From contig NC_081413.1 of assembly GCF_030272615.1 (NCBI RefSeq), positions 162,376,849 through 162,440,848 of the forward strand: 64,000 nucleotides of DNA, read 5' to 3'. Each line of letters begins with the position of its first letter. The stretch's first letter is position 1. The translations under genes were made by a program, and so were the position numbers. Positions 54,447-64,000 of the stretch are shown piece after piece. The stretch is from Cryptomeria japonica. Its lineage: Eukaryota > Streptophyta > Pinopsida > Cupressales > Cupressaceae. A model generated the notes under the pieces. It searched no databases and was not told the origin of the DNA. It saw nothing but the letters and a program-made list of their open reading frames with translations.

Positions 54447-56889
54447 TGCAGGAGCATCGTGAGGATACTGAATCAGTTAGAAGTAGAATAGTGAGAAGTC
54501 AAACATTTAGGAAGATGAGCAGTGTTGGAACCAAGGATATAACAAGGCAATCAGATTCATTCGAGAGGGGGATTTTTGTCAACAATTTAGTGTGTGAATG
54601 CAGCAGAAGGAGGGAAGCCATTAGGTCACTCCACAGAAGCTGAATATGTGTTTGAATGGTTTGTTATTTGTAAACATTGACTACTAAATGAAACTTCCAT
54701 CATATGTTGTATACTAGAAAAGTTAATCCTTTGGTATTCACATGTCTTCGTGTTGGTTATTATTGACTCTTGAACTCATGTAGTGGGTGCTTAATACCGT
54801 TTGTTATCGATTTCTGTTATTCTTTTGTTATGTTCCTATCACACAAGAATTTTGTAGGTGTTGTTTGGCTTCCTGAACTTCCTATCATTCTTGTCTAGGA
54901 ATATAGTGTGTATTTGGGTTTTAGCTAAATCCTACTATGTCAAGAGGTTAGTCTGATAAAGTGTCATTATTGTAAACAATCGACAAAGTTGTCATCAGAA
55001 TAGCTAACTTGATGAAGTGTCATTAGGATAATTTGCTCTATCAGGATTACAAAATATTGTTTAGTCGACCTCGCATGGCTATCTCGATAGACCATCCAAT
55101 GTCTTGTTCAACATAAGCCATACTAAAATTAGTGTCCTCGGGATACATTGTTGTATTGAGATTACTGAAAATTGTTGGTCCTCCTTTATGAGTCATTCTG
55201 ATGGTGATCAAGAAGACATGTTCAGAATTTCTATTCCGATATTGGTATACAACAGTGATTTAGTAGATCGGTATTGTTATTATGATATCGATGTCCAAAT
55301 GTGGATAATCTAATTTGGAAGTTGGACCATCTTGCATGAATTGGTATTAGAGCAAAAATATCTTGAGTGTGTAGATAGATTGCCAAAGGAGGCAATCTAC
55401 ACCAGGACCTTATTAAAAGGTTTGAGATTTTGCGTTGCTGAGTTTTTTGGTTACATGTTGATCCATTAAGGTTGCAGTAAGGAAGAAGTTTGTGTAGGTG
55501 TGTGGGATAGACTTGAAAGAGGTTTGTGATACTATCTCCAACAAGATGAAGCTGGGTAGAAGGTGCAGAGAGAGAGAGAGAGAGAGAGACCACTGAGGGA
55601 GGATGGTAGTGCATCTTCCAGGATCTTGGATGGGTAGATGGCAGTATGTTGGTGATTGTGTGAGCAAGTAACCGAAGGAGTGATGGATATTTGAAACCTT
55701 CAAGTTTACAACTGTGAGAGAGTTTTTATTATGCCATTGATGAGATTAGTTGAAAGGACAACCTTGTGTCCTTGTGAATATGAAGTTGTGAACCTATTGA
55801 AAGAGGCAAAGACAAAGGCATGAAGACAAGACAAGACTAAATGCAAGAAGACAAAGACAAGGTTATGCAGATGAAGATTTATGAAGGATGAAGAAACAGT
55901 ATAGATGCACGTGTTGATTAATATCCCATGTGCAGGAGCACATGATCTTTTATCTCCTGAGGAGTTTGATGTAGGAGCATCATGAGGATATTGAATCAGT
56001 CAGAAGTCGAATAGTCAAAAGTTGAATAGTCAAAAGTCGAATAGTCAAAAGTTGAATGGTCAGGAAGATGAGCAGCGTAGGAAACAAGGATATAACAAGG
56101 AAAGAAGATTCATTTGAGAGGCGGATTTTTGTCGACAATTTAGTGTGTGAATGCTGTGGAAGGAGGGAGGTTGTCAGGCCACTCCATAGAAGCCGAATAT
56201 GTTTTTGAGTAGTTTATTATTTGTAAATATCGAATATTGAATGCAACTTCCATCATATGTTGTATATTAATAAAGTGAATCCTTTGGTATTCACATGTTT
56301 TTGTGTTGGTTATTATTGTCTCTTGAACTCATGTAGTGGGTGCTTAACATAGTTTGTTATTGATTTATGTTATTCTTTTGATTTGTTCTTGTCACACAAG
56401 AAGTTTGTAGGTGTTGTTTGGCTTCCTGAACTTCCTATCATTATTGTCTATGAATATAGTATGGATTTGTGCTTTAGCTTAAGCCTACTACGTCAAGAGA
56501 TTAGTCCAATAAAGTGTCATGGTTGTAAACAATTGACAAAGTTGTCATCGGAATAGCTAACCCGATGACATGTCATTGAGATAATTAGTTCCATCAGGAT
56601 TGCAAAATATTATTCAATCGACCCCACATGGCTATCCCGATAGACCATCCAATGTCTTGTTTGGTATAAGCTATAGCAAAATCAGTGTCATTAGGATAGA
56701 TTTTTCTATCGGGATTACCGAAAATTATTGTTCCACCTTTATGAGTCATTCTGATGGTGATCAAGAAGACATGTTCAAAATTAATATTCTGAGACTAGTA
56801 TCCGATGGTGATTTAGCAGATCAGTATAGTTCTTCCGATATCGATGTCCAAATGTGGTTTATCTATTTTGGAAGTTGAACTATCTTGCA
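54447..56889 (+). mobile_element. TRIM-2: complete small non-coding LTR element (2.4 kb)
   Basis: LTRs are 54447-55336 (890 bp) and 55970-56889 (920 bp), both TGYAGGAGCATC...TTGCA. The PBS is TTGGTATTAGAGC at 55341-55353 and the interior is about 630 bp. The right LTR is longer through extra copies of agtcgaatagtcaaa near 56000-56055. The interior has no usable frame. It contains a perfect hairpin GATTGCC/GGCAATC (55378-55397) soon after the PBS and a (GA)n run near 55568-55588. It sits in the LINE between motifs EEKSGF and RSIVEG. A clean target duplication could not be resolved. Confidence 0.88.
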
Positions 56890-58320
56890 TCATAAACCCA
56901 CTTTTCTCTTCTGCAATGACCTTCCCAATAACCTTTTTTAGCCTATTTTCTATGATTTTGGTAATGATCTTGTAGAAAGTATTGCATAGAGCAACTGGAT
57001 GATAGTCATTGATACAGGTAGCATCTTTTTTCTTGGGTATAAGGGAAATAAATGTATTATTGATAACCCCAAGAATAGTAGTTTTCTTCCTTGATTCCTC
57101 TAATGCCTTTAATAAATCCTCCTTAAGGATTTCCCAATATAGTTGAAAGAAACAAGTTGGGAACCCATTCGGCCCAGGGTGGGCCCAGAAGATTTGTCTA
57201 GTGCCAGCTGAAAGGTGGCCTTTCTAAGTTCTTCTAAGTCAATAGGTTTGTTTAGCTCTTAATTTCCACTTTTGATATAAGGCTAGTGATTTGATTGAGG
57301 AAATAATTCCTATCTGTTACCTTATTCTAATTCTAAGTATTTTGGTTCAAAAGGGCTTGAAAGTATTTGACCGCTTCTTGGCTAATCTCCTCTATGGATC
57401 TAGCCAAATATTCATCCTCTCTAACCAATTCAATAATTTTATTTTTATTTTTATTAACAATTATTGAGTTGTAAAAAAAATTGGTATTTATATCCCCTTC
57501 CTTGAGCCATACCTTTCTAGATTTCTACCTCGAATACTACTTTTCTTTGGCTATAATTTTGACTTGTTCAACCTTGAGAGCCTTCTCCTTCCTGAACTCT
57601 TCTTCTCTCATACTATTAGCAATGACTGATTCATTCAGATCTCTCAATTCACCTTCCACTCGATCACTTTCAGCAAACATGTTCTTGAAGTGGGCTTTGT
57701 TCCATTCTTTTAGTTTTCATTTGACATACAACTTTTTGTTAAATGAGAACATCTTAGAGTGGTTCCCAACCTAGTCTTCATTCCACCATTTTGTCAACCA
57801 ATCATACAACAATGGATCTCTAGTCTACATCTTCTCAAATCTAAAAGGGGACCCCCCAGAATAATTATTCATGGCAAATAATAGTTGTATTGGAAAACGA
57901 TCTAACCCGCTATAGGAAAAAATTGATCCCTCTACCAATATTGAGTCCTCAGTCCAATTCCCATGTAGGAAGAATCTATCCAATTTTTCTACAATGCAAG
58001 TGAAGCCTTGCCTTCTAGTAGTCCAAGTGAACTTCCCATTTTTTGACACAACTTCTCTCAACTTGTTATCCACAAACTCCTGAAAATCTTGTTGTATTCT
58101 GATCAGGGTGTTAACACCTCCTTACTTCTCTTTGTTGTTAAGTGTGGTATTGAAATCTCCCCCTATTATAATTTTCTCATCCTTATTTAGACTAAGCTCA
58201 AAATTTATTTCTCTCCATACCTCCTGTTGACTCTAAATTTTACCTTGGAAATGAACAACCTTATGGGAAATTCAATGATGGGGGACCAATTGTGTGGGTT
58301 TCACTGAATCACCTCCGAGA
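56890..58320 (-). pseudogene. LINE ORF2 N-terminal part: endonuclease and start of RT
   Basis: Minus strand from about 58320: QEVWREINFELSL, then KIIIGGDFNTTLNN, the GGDFN motif of the apurinic-type endonuclease of L1 elements. Next come KFTWTTRRQG and LDRFFLHGNW, a Lys/Glu-rich linker, FLKEGDINTNFFY, and the RT entry IPKKKDATCINDYHPVALCN, YKIITKIIENRLKKV. The next block is across TRIM-2 at 54446. Several stops break it. The endonuclease start is missing upstream of about 58320. Confidence 0.85.
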
Positions 58321-59364
58321 TTGAGAAGCCAACTCTTCCTTATGGGTTTGGAGGAAAGGGAGAAGAAGGAAACCTTAAGAATAGTAAATCTATACTATTG
58401 AGGCAATACACCAGAGAAGACATGAGCATACAAAACCCAAGTACATATGATTTTTTAAGCCCATTCAACAATCTACAACTGAAGTCTAAATTGGGAACAT
58501 AACCAAGATATAGTTAAATTTCTTTGCAACATAAGGAAATACTCATCATGCATTTACCAGATAACAAGTGCAAAATATAGTTTAATTGGCAAAATCTTAG
58601 ATAAATGTATTCCCAAAGTTATTGGAATTCTAATAGAACAACACAGAAAAGACCATCAAAGCATACTGAAAGAAGTATCATAAAGGCCACAGGCACAATT
58701 TGGATAACCTTCTCCAGAAAATAGTAATAGTTTTAAAAGGCTAAAATTCCTACTAAACAAACTTAATTGTTTTTGAAAAGTTTTGAACCCCTGCTAATAG
58801 GGAAAAACCAAGTATAAATAGAGCCTGCAGCTCTGGAAAATAGCTCCCAAACATGCCAAAAAGGCATAACCACCCCCGAACAGAAAACCATGTTGTGTCA
58901 CCTTGAAGATCACACCTAGAAAAACAGTCTTGAGACTTCACTCCTTGCCTGTAATGATCTTCATACTATCATACACTGAAAATATTTTGCTAACTGCGGA
59001 CAGGCAATCTAGAAAATCTTTTCAAACAGAAATGCACCCGCCAAAACATGACGGTGTCGGGTACCCATTTTCTTACTGTGCTAAAAGGTGGGTCCCAAAA
59101 AGAAACCCAGTTAGCACGTCTTTCCATTTGTCACCATCGCGCTACTCGAAAAACTGAATGCCAAATACGGACTGAGGGAGTAACGTCAAGCTGACAATTG
59201 TCTTGTATGCCCTGCACTACTGGAAAACTAAAAAGGCAAAAAAAGTAACCCAGCCGAAAACCTTAGTCACGGGTTTTTTAATGTGAACATTTCTTGGCGA
59301 CTAACAGGGGAAATTCTACCTAAGGAATATGAGAACCCAAAACTGTTGGCTCATAGACTAGACT
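58321..59364. other. Unassigned sequence
   Basis: I see no domain, terminal repeats or RNA gene. Short frames of 60-84 codons occur on both strands without features. Confidence 0.5.
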
Positions 59365-60781
59365 TCATGCCAAAACGGGACAGAGCAGATCGAAGGCCTG
59401 CTGCAAAGGCAACCATTCATCCTCAAAGAGTGTAACCTGCACTTCTAAATTCTGGAAATACTGATCGAAGCAAATCACTTCATCAAAAGGTAAGGGTGCA
59501 GGTTCATCTTGGACCTTCTGTAGGAGAGCAGAGAGTTGGGCCAGAGGGTGTAAAAGACACTCCACCTCGGTCGCCGAAATAGGATTGCCTAGATGTTGTA
59601 GGAAAGCTCTATCTTGTTGCAAATGCTCGTTCTGACTTAATATTTGCTCAATCCCTAACACAGTATCATCCATGGGAAATGAAGAAGGCAGACCCAATGA
59701 AACAAACCTCTCTAAATGCCACTTGATGTCTGAAACTAAAAACTGTAAATGTGCAAGGGCTGCTAAAGCCTGCATGATTATCCTGTGCCGGTTGATGAAA
59801 ACATTCATCTTTCTAATCAATTATCAATGGTCAGAAATCCTTTCTCCCTTAATCCTTCATCCTGAGCAGAATACAGTAACTGAATAAGACCCTGGGCTAT
59901 CAGGAACTTAGGACCAATGACAAGCATGGAACTGCTAATCAGGGCATTGGCCTCAACATAGAGGGATTGCACTTCACTAAGGAATCTTATCACAAGCTGC
60001 AAGGAAGGGCAATACTATTTTACCTTTTCCCAATGAGAAACATACAACTCTATCAACATGGTAGAAAAATCTTGAGAAATTTGCTCCGAAGGTGGAATGC
60101 TCAGCAATCGTGAAATTTCATTATCCTTCACAACCATCTCCTGCTGAAGCTGGCTACATTTTCTTTGTTCAATGGCCACTTGATTCTCCAAAGTAAGGAT
60201 CTTTGCCTCTCCATTCCAGACATCTTGCTGCAACTATGATGTATGATCTTGTTCATGTCGCAAAAGAGTCTCCAACTCTGAAAAGCACTCACCGGATTGT
60301 CCAAGACTAGCCTCTCTCACTTTCAGCTCTGCTTCGAAATTTGTCTTTTCTTTAGATAATGATACTTGTGCCTCACTCAGTTGACAGGCATAATCCTCTT
60401 TTAGAAGGATTTCTTCAAGCAACTGCATTTGGACCTGAGTAACATCCCTAGAGGCTGCCTTTAATTGTTGTATCTCTTTATCCTTCTCTTGCAATTCCTT
60501 CAGAGCCACATTCCTTGTCACCTCTTGGCCTTTTAGTTGAGAGCTCACATTGTTGAAGGCTGACTACAACTTTCTTTTTTCTGAATTAGCCTAAGCTAGC
60601 AGGCTTTGTAGATGATTGATTTTTGAGCTCCGGGCTTTATCTTCCTTCCTTTGCTGGGTGAGGGAATCTCAAAGACTAGCATTCTCTACTTGGAGATTTT
60701 ACAGATGGCGACTCTTCTTGATAAAATCTGTGGATACGACTTTTGAAGTCTCCTCCATCATCTCTACTTTGTCAGATGCTG
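59365..60781 (-). pseudogene. Coiled-coil protein remnant, unknown family
   Basis: One minus-strand frame runs from 60781 to 59817 and then shifts to end at 59365, about 470 residues in all. The first half has strong heptad character: KVEMMEETSKVV, LKELQEKDKEIQQLKA, LLEEILLKEDYACQL, SKEKTNFEAELKVRE and LENQVAIEQRKCSQLQQE. The second half is a helical, less charged domain (LVIRFLSEVQSLYVEANAL, IKWHLERFVSLGLPSS, FEDEWLPLQQAFDLL). About seven stops interrupt it, most of them TAG where Gln would fit. The N-terminal end is cut by LTR-E at 60782, so the missing part may lie beyond the window. I do not recognise the family; a TE-borne extra ORF or a duplicated host-gene fragment are both possible. 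Confidence 0.6.
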
Positions 60782-61967
60782 TGGTGATGAATACTAAGAG
60801 GAGGGGGTGAATTAGTATGCCAAAAATTACTGTACTTAAACACTTTACTATTCTAACAGTAAACCAGTAAAGTAGTTTAGCAAACAAACCGGTTAGCACA
60901 CATGCAAACCAAATAGAAAATAATGCATTCACCCATAGAAGCACAAACACCATAACACAAGATATTTTGATGTGGAAACCCAAATGGGAAAAACCACGGT
61001 GAGATGAAACTCACAAGTAACTATCTGTAGAATAGGAACCAGACCGGTTAAGGTCAGATTGGTTAAGGTCATACAATGTTCTTTACTAGAATAGATCCTA
61101 TTAGGAATCTCAATCTTTGTTAGGAGATAAATCCGATTAAAGACTACCTTGCTAGAGGATTTTAGATCCATAGATGTGAACCACCTTGTTAAAGGATTTA
61201 CAAAAGGCTTTTTTGGCCTACCCGATTAAGGGCTTCAAACTTGTCAAAGATGTGAGTAATCAACAAGTGAGTGATCTAGAAAATAGCACAGATTGCTTGG
61301 TTAGATCCTTGATAGCTCATTCCTAATGCATTCCAACATTACTTCAGTCTTCAACACATTCATACTCTATCTTCTCTCACAGACCTAAACTTCTCTTCTA
61401 TAATCACATTTACAAAAACTCATCAACCACCTTAAACCCTAGCAACAACCTAAAACCCTAGACATGATGTCCTTATAAAGGAATCTGATTTCATGTCGGT
61501 CCAATAGGATTATAATTAAATTTCCTAGGTTCAATGAATCTAGACATATTTGGTAACATGACACAAAAAGTATTGCGAGAGTGTCGGCACCGCAAAACAA
61601 TCGGTGGATGGTAACTCATCACAAAATGCTGGTCGGTAACTCATCATAGAGTATTATCGGTTCAAACAAAATACCGGTTTAAGAAAAATACCGGTTGTGG
61701 TTTGACAAAAATGAAGACTGGGAAATATGAGTTGTGCCGCTTCATTCCTTTGTACCGCTTGAGATCCTTGAACCGCTTGGGGTCTTCATACCACTTGAGA
61801 TCGGTAACCACTTTCTGCAAAACATCGATAGTCTAAAGACTATAATACATCATACCAATTGGAACAAATACCGGTTGAGCTTTAACTCATACATATAAAA
61901 AGTGATCTCAAATCAAGTGTGTGTCCATCAATGACAATCACAACATCAATCATCAAAAATGCCAACA
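60782..61967 (-). repeat. LTR-E 3' LTR (about 1186 bp)
   Basis: On the minus strand it starts TGTTGGCATTTTTG at 61967. Near its other end it has aggagggggtgaatt (60798 on) and ggaaacccaaatgggaaaaa (60974 on), landmarks shared with the Copia-C and LTR-D LTRs. Confidence 0.85.
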
Positions 61968-61983
61968 ATCTCCCCCTTTGGCA
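61968..61983 (-). promoter_or_regulatory. LTR-E polypurine tract
   Basis: The minus strand reads ATGCCAAAGGGGGAGA next to the LTR, the same tract as at 51999-52009. Confidence 0.9.
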
Positions 61984-62249
61984 TTGATGGAAACATTTAG
62001 GAAAATTTTGACATCTAAGTGTTTTACAATAAAGAATATGCCATAATCAAAATTACTCCCCCTAAGCATATACACTATCCCTTTTGCAGAAAATGCAATG
62101 TATACTACTTAACAAAAATAACATAACATGAAAGTGTACATCAAAACATCAAAATTTATATACTTCTCCCCCTTTTCCAACAATGACAAAAATAATGCAG
62201 ACTAACCCCCTGCTTCATTAGTATTAAAATAATAAGTGTTTATGACAGT

Positions 62250-63945
62250 AAAGAGTAAAATTTGTCAAAAACTGATTTAAATTCCTGCAAAAATTGCTTC
62301 ATGGATAAGGACCATGAATCAAGTAGGGATGTAGCCACCTCTTTCTTTGTCTACATCTGGGAGACCTATTCTTCCATGGCATCTATCATGCTCATTTCTT
62401 GAGTGACCATTAGGACATCAAGATTTAGATAGCATTTCTAGAGAATTTGCAGTCTTGGCAGTAGGACCAATTGAAGTTCCTACAAATTTCGTGTCTGGTT
62501 GCTTATCTTTGCCTCTAGTCTTGCAGACTGAAGTTGAAGCCAGTGAACAGTTTGTCCATATGTGGAGAAGGAATCATATGGCATCTTGAAGGTGCTAATA
62601 AATGACTGCATATCAGTTTGCAGTTTGTCCTTCTAAGTGAGCACATCATCACAGAATAAATGAGGTTGACAAATCTTGTTGAGTAGTAGATTGCCCTCAT
62701 TCATTGCATCTCTAATGTCCTTTTGTGCCTTCTGGAGATCAGACCAGAGCTCTATTAACTTTCTCACCAAGGCAGTGTCCAGAGCCTTTTGATGTTCCTT
62801 CTTGGCATTTGCTTCTGCGACCTCTTCCAAGCTTTGCACATGGTCTTGTACAATTGTACATAGGAGCTTCAATTGTGCAAGTGAGGAATCAGTACTGGGA
62901 AGGTTCGTACCGGGTATCAAACCAGTAAGAGTGTCCACTATATCTTGGATAACATCTTCCTCCTTTTTCTTCCTTAGAGCATCCAATCGCTCTTGAGAAA
63001 GCTTAATGCTCTATAGCAGCTCTGATTCATTTGCAGACTGGAGGTCAATAGGACTGGTAATGTCAGCTAGTTTAGCCTGACTATCAGTTGCCATTGGGGT
63101 CTCTACCTGTGTGCTCTTTTCCGCTACTTCCTTGTTCTTAGCTTTTTGCTTATCTTCTTGAGCCTTCCTCTGCTCCTCTTCTTCTTTCTTTCTTTTCTCT
63201 TCTTCTTGTCTCTTCTCTTCATCTTTTCACTTTGTCTCTTCTTCATCCTTCTTCTTCTCCTCTTCCTTCTTACTCTTCTCCTCTTCCTGTTTCTTCTCTT
63301 CCTCTTTCCGCTTCTCCTCTTCTTTCTTTTCCTCTTCCTTCTTCTTCTCTTCCTCTTGTTTCTTGTTTTCCTCTTCTCTTCTCTTCTTCTCCTCTTCATT
63401 TCTCTTATCCTCTTCCTCTTTCTTCTTTTTCTCCTCTTTTCTCTTATCCTCTTCATCTTTCCTATTTCAATCTTCTTTTCTCTTATCCTCTTCATCTTTC
63501 CTCTTTTCATCTTCTTTTCTCTTATCCTCTTCATCTACCTATTTCTTCTTTTCTGCTTCTTGTTGTTTCTTTTCTTCTTCTGCCTACTTCTCCTATCCTA
63601 TTCCTTTTGATGGTGTACCCAGAGTAACATTTTCACCATCTAAGGCATCAACATCAATGGGGTCCATTTGTTCTATGACTGGTTCTCCTTCATTGTTTAC
63701 ACCTCATCCGGTTTGCCAGTTTCTGGTTCTTGCTCAGCTTTCCTATTGGCTTCAGCCACTTGATGCATCTTTAGAGCTTCTTGAGCATGAGTATGTGTAT
63801 CTTTTATCACTTCATGAACCTTTCCTTCTAGTAACAGGAGTCTTCTTCTTCTCATGAAGAAGAGGCCTTTATATTTATTCATAACTTCGAAAAGTTCTGA
63901 ATTTGATACATCAGGAAAATATTGAACAAATATTTCCTCCCTCAT
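62250..63945 (-). pseudogene. Highly charged coiled-coil ORF inside LTR-E element
   Basis: From 63945: SNSELFEVMNKYKGLFF and EVIKDTHTHAQEALKM. After a frameshift comes EQMDPIDVDALDGENVTLG, then about 130 residues of Glu/Lys/Arg repeats (EEEKKKEEEKKEEEKRKEEE type, 63560-63150). Next is a helical part (SQERLDALRKKKEEDVIQD, QSLEEVAEANAKKEHQKAL, RKLIELWSDLQKAQKD) and, after a further shift, KDKLQTDMQSFISTFKM and SMKQFLQEFKSVFDKFYS near 62250. The other strand's Ser/Phe/Leu-rich frames are shadows of the Glu/Lys repeat. Most stops are TAG at Gln-like positions. I cannot name the family. Its place just upstream of the PPT recalls the extra 3' ORFs of some plant LTR elements. Confidence 0.65.
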
Positions 63946-64000
63946 TTCCTGTTCCTTTTCTATGGCAATGCACTAGTTGTTGTCTAAAGAAATATACAAA

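Larger units (their letters stand above)
50451..56866 (+). repeat. Second copy of the 6.4-kb tandem duplication
   Basis: The junction at 50450/50451 joins TRIM LTR sequence (ggtttatgtat) to Copia-B RT sequence (acatttctaaatgg, equal to 27154 on). The copy ends where the first copy's TRIM LTR breaks. It lacks both the Tat and LTR-D insertions, so these came after the duplication. Confidence 0.88.
60782..64000 (-). mobile_element. LTR-E element: 3' LTR and 3' interior of a minus-strand LTR retrotransposon
   Basis: The 3' LTR is 60782-61967 and the PPT follows at 61968-61983. The interior then runs off the window end. Its left LTR edge is uncertain by a few bases (TG at 60782, 60785 or 60788). 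The coding part seen is a coiled-coil frame rather than pol, so either pol lies further on and this is an extra 3' ORF, or the element is non-autonomous. Confidence 0.7.

Noticed and set aside
54439-56894. Target duplication for TRIM-2
   Set aside because: Flanks (ACTAA and TCATA, or AAAAC and AAACC with shifted ends) do not match cleanly; boundaries of the LTR are set by PBS and TG/CA only.
63146-63857. Plus-strand frames rich in Ser/Phe/Leu (131-164 codons)
   Set aside because: Antisense of the Glu/Lys coiled-coil repeat; hydrophobic appearance is an artefact, not membrane segments.

Overview
This window looks like gene-poor, repeat-filled nuclear DNA from a plant with a large genome. A conifer or other gymnosperm is plausible, but that is inferred from TE style and I cannot prove it. 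I found no convincing host gene. Nearly every readable protein fragment belongs to an LTR retrotransposon or an L1-type LINE, and all but one of the long frames are broken. The names Copia-A/B/C, LTR-D/E, LARD, Tat and TRIM-1/2 are working labels for this report.

Layout. 1-1558: AT microsatellites around a GC-rich block of hairpins. 1559-4831: a truncated minus-strand Ty1/copia element (gag remnant plus one LTR). 5785-6530: a decayed minus-strand frame of unknown nature. 6975-8504: the 3' end of a minus-strand LINE. 8505-30117: a plus-strand Ty1/copia element (Copia-B) inserted in that LINE (TSD TTTCC). Inside its 5' LTR sits a minus-strand Ty1/copia element (Copia-C, 8771-23044, TSD TGTTG). 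Inside Copia-C sits a non-autonomous Ty3/gypsy-derived element (LARD, 13269-21514, TSD GGTAG). After Copia-B the LINE resumes (30118-32640), interrupted by LTR-D. Next comes a small non-coding LTR element (TRIM-1), itself split by a 15.4-kb minus-strand Ty3/gypsy element of the Tat type (33529-48925, TSD GAACC). At 50450/50451 a tandem duplication of about 6.4 kb begins: Copia-B reverse transcriptase to 3' LTR, LINE segment and TRIM recur at 50451-56866 without the Tat and LTR-D insertions. The LINE then continues to its endonuclease region (56890-58320). 59365-60781 is a broken coiled-coil frame of unknown origin. 60782-64000 is the 3' LTR and part of the body of another minus-strand LTR element, which carries a second coiled-coil frame.

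History implied by the nesting. The LINE is oldest. Copia-B and the TRIM landed in it, and that compound segment was duplicated in tandem. Tat and LTR-D then hit only the first copy. Copia-C followed by the LARD invaded Copia-B's 5' LTR. The LARD seems the youngest: its LTRs have equal length (1669 bp) and differ at about 33 sites by my count.

Most notable items. (1) The LARD carries an intact 1038-codon frame encoding a retropepsin-like domain and a G-patch-like segment, with no reverse transcriptase, RNase H or integrase. Its stop codon is followed within 10 nt by a long stem-loop. It shares its primer-binding site and PR/G-patch layout with the Tat element here, so a Tat-type helper is likely. 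(2) The Tat element carries an antisense plant-mobile-domain frame with a coiled-coil tail between pol and its 3' LTR. (3) Stop codons in the dead frames are overwhelmingly explained by C-to-T changes (CAG to TAG, CGA to TGA), as expected of long-methylated repeats.
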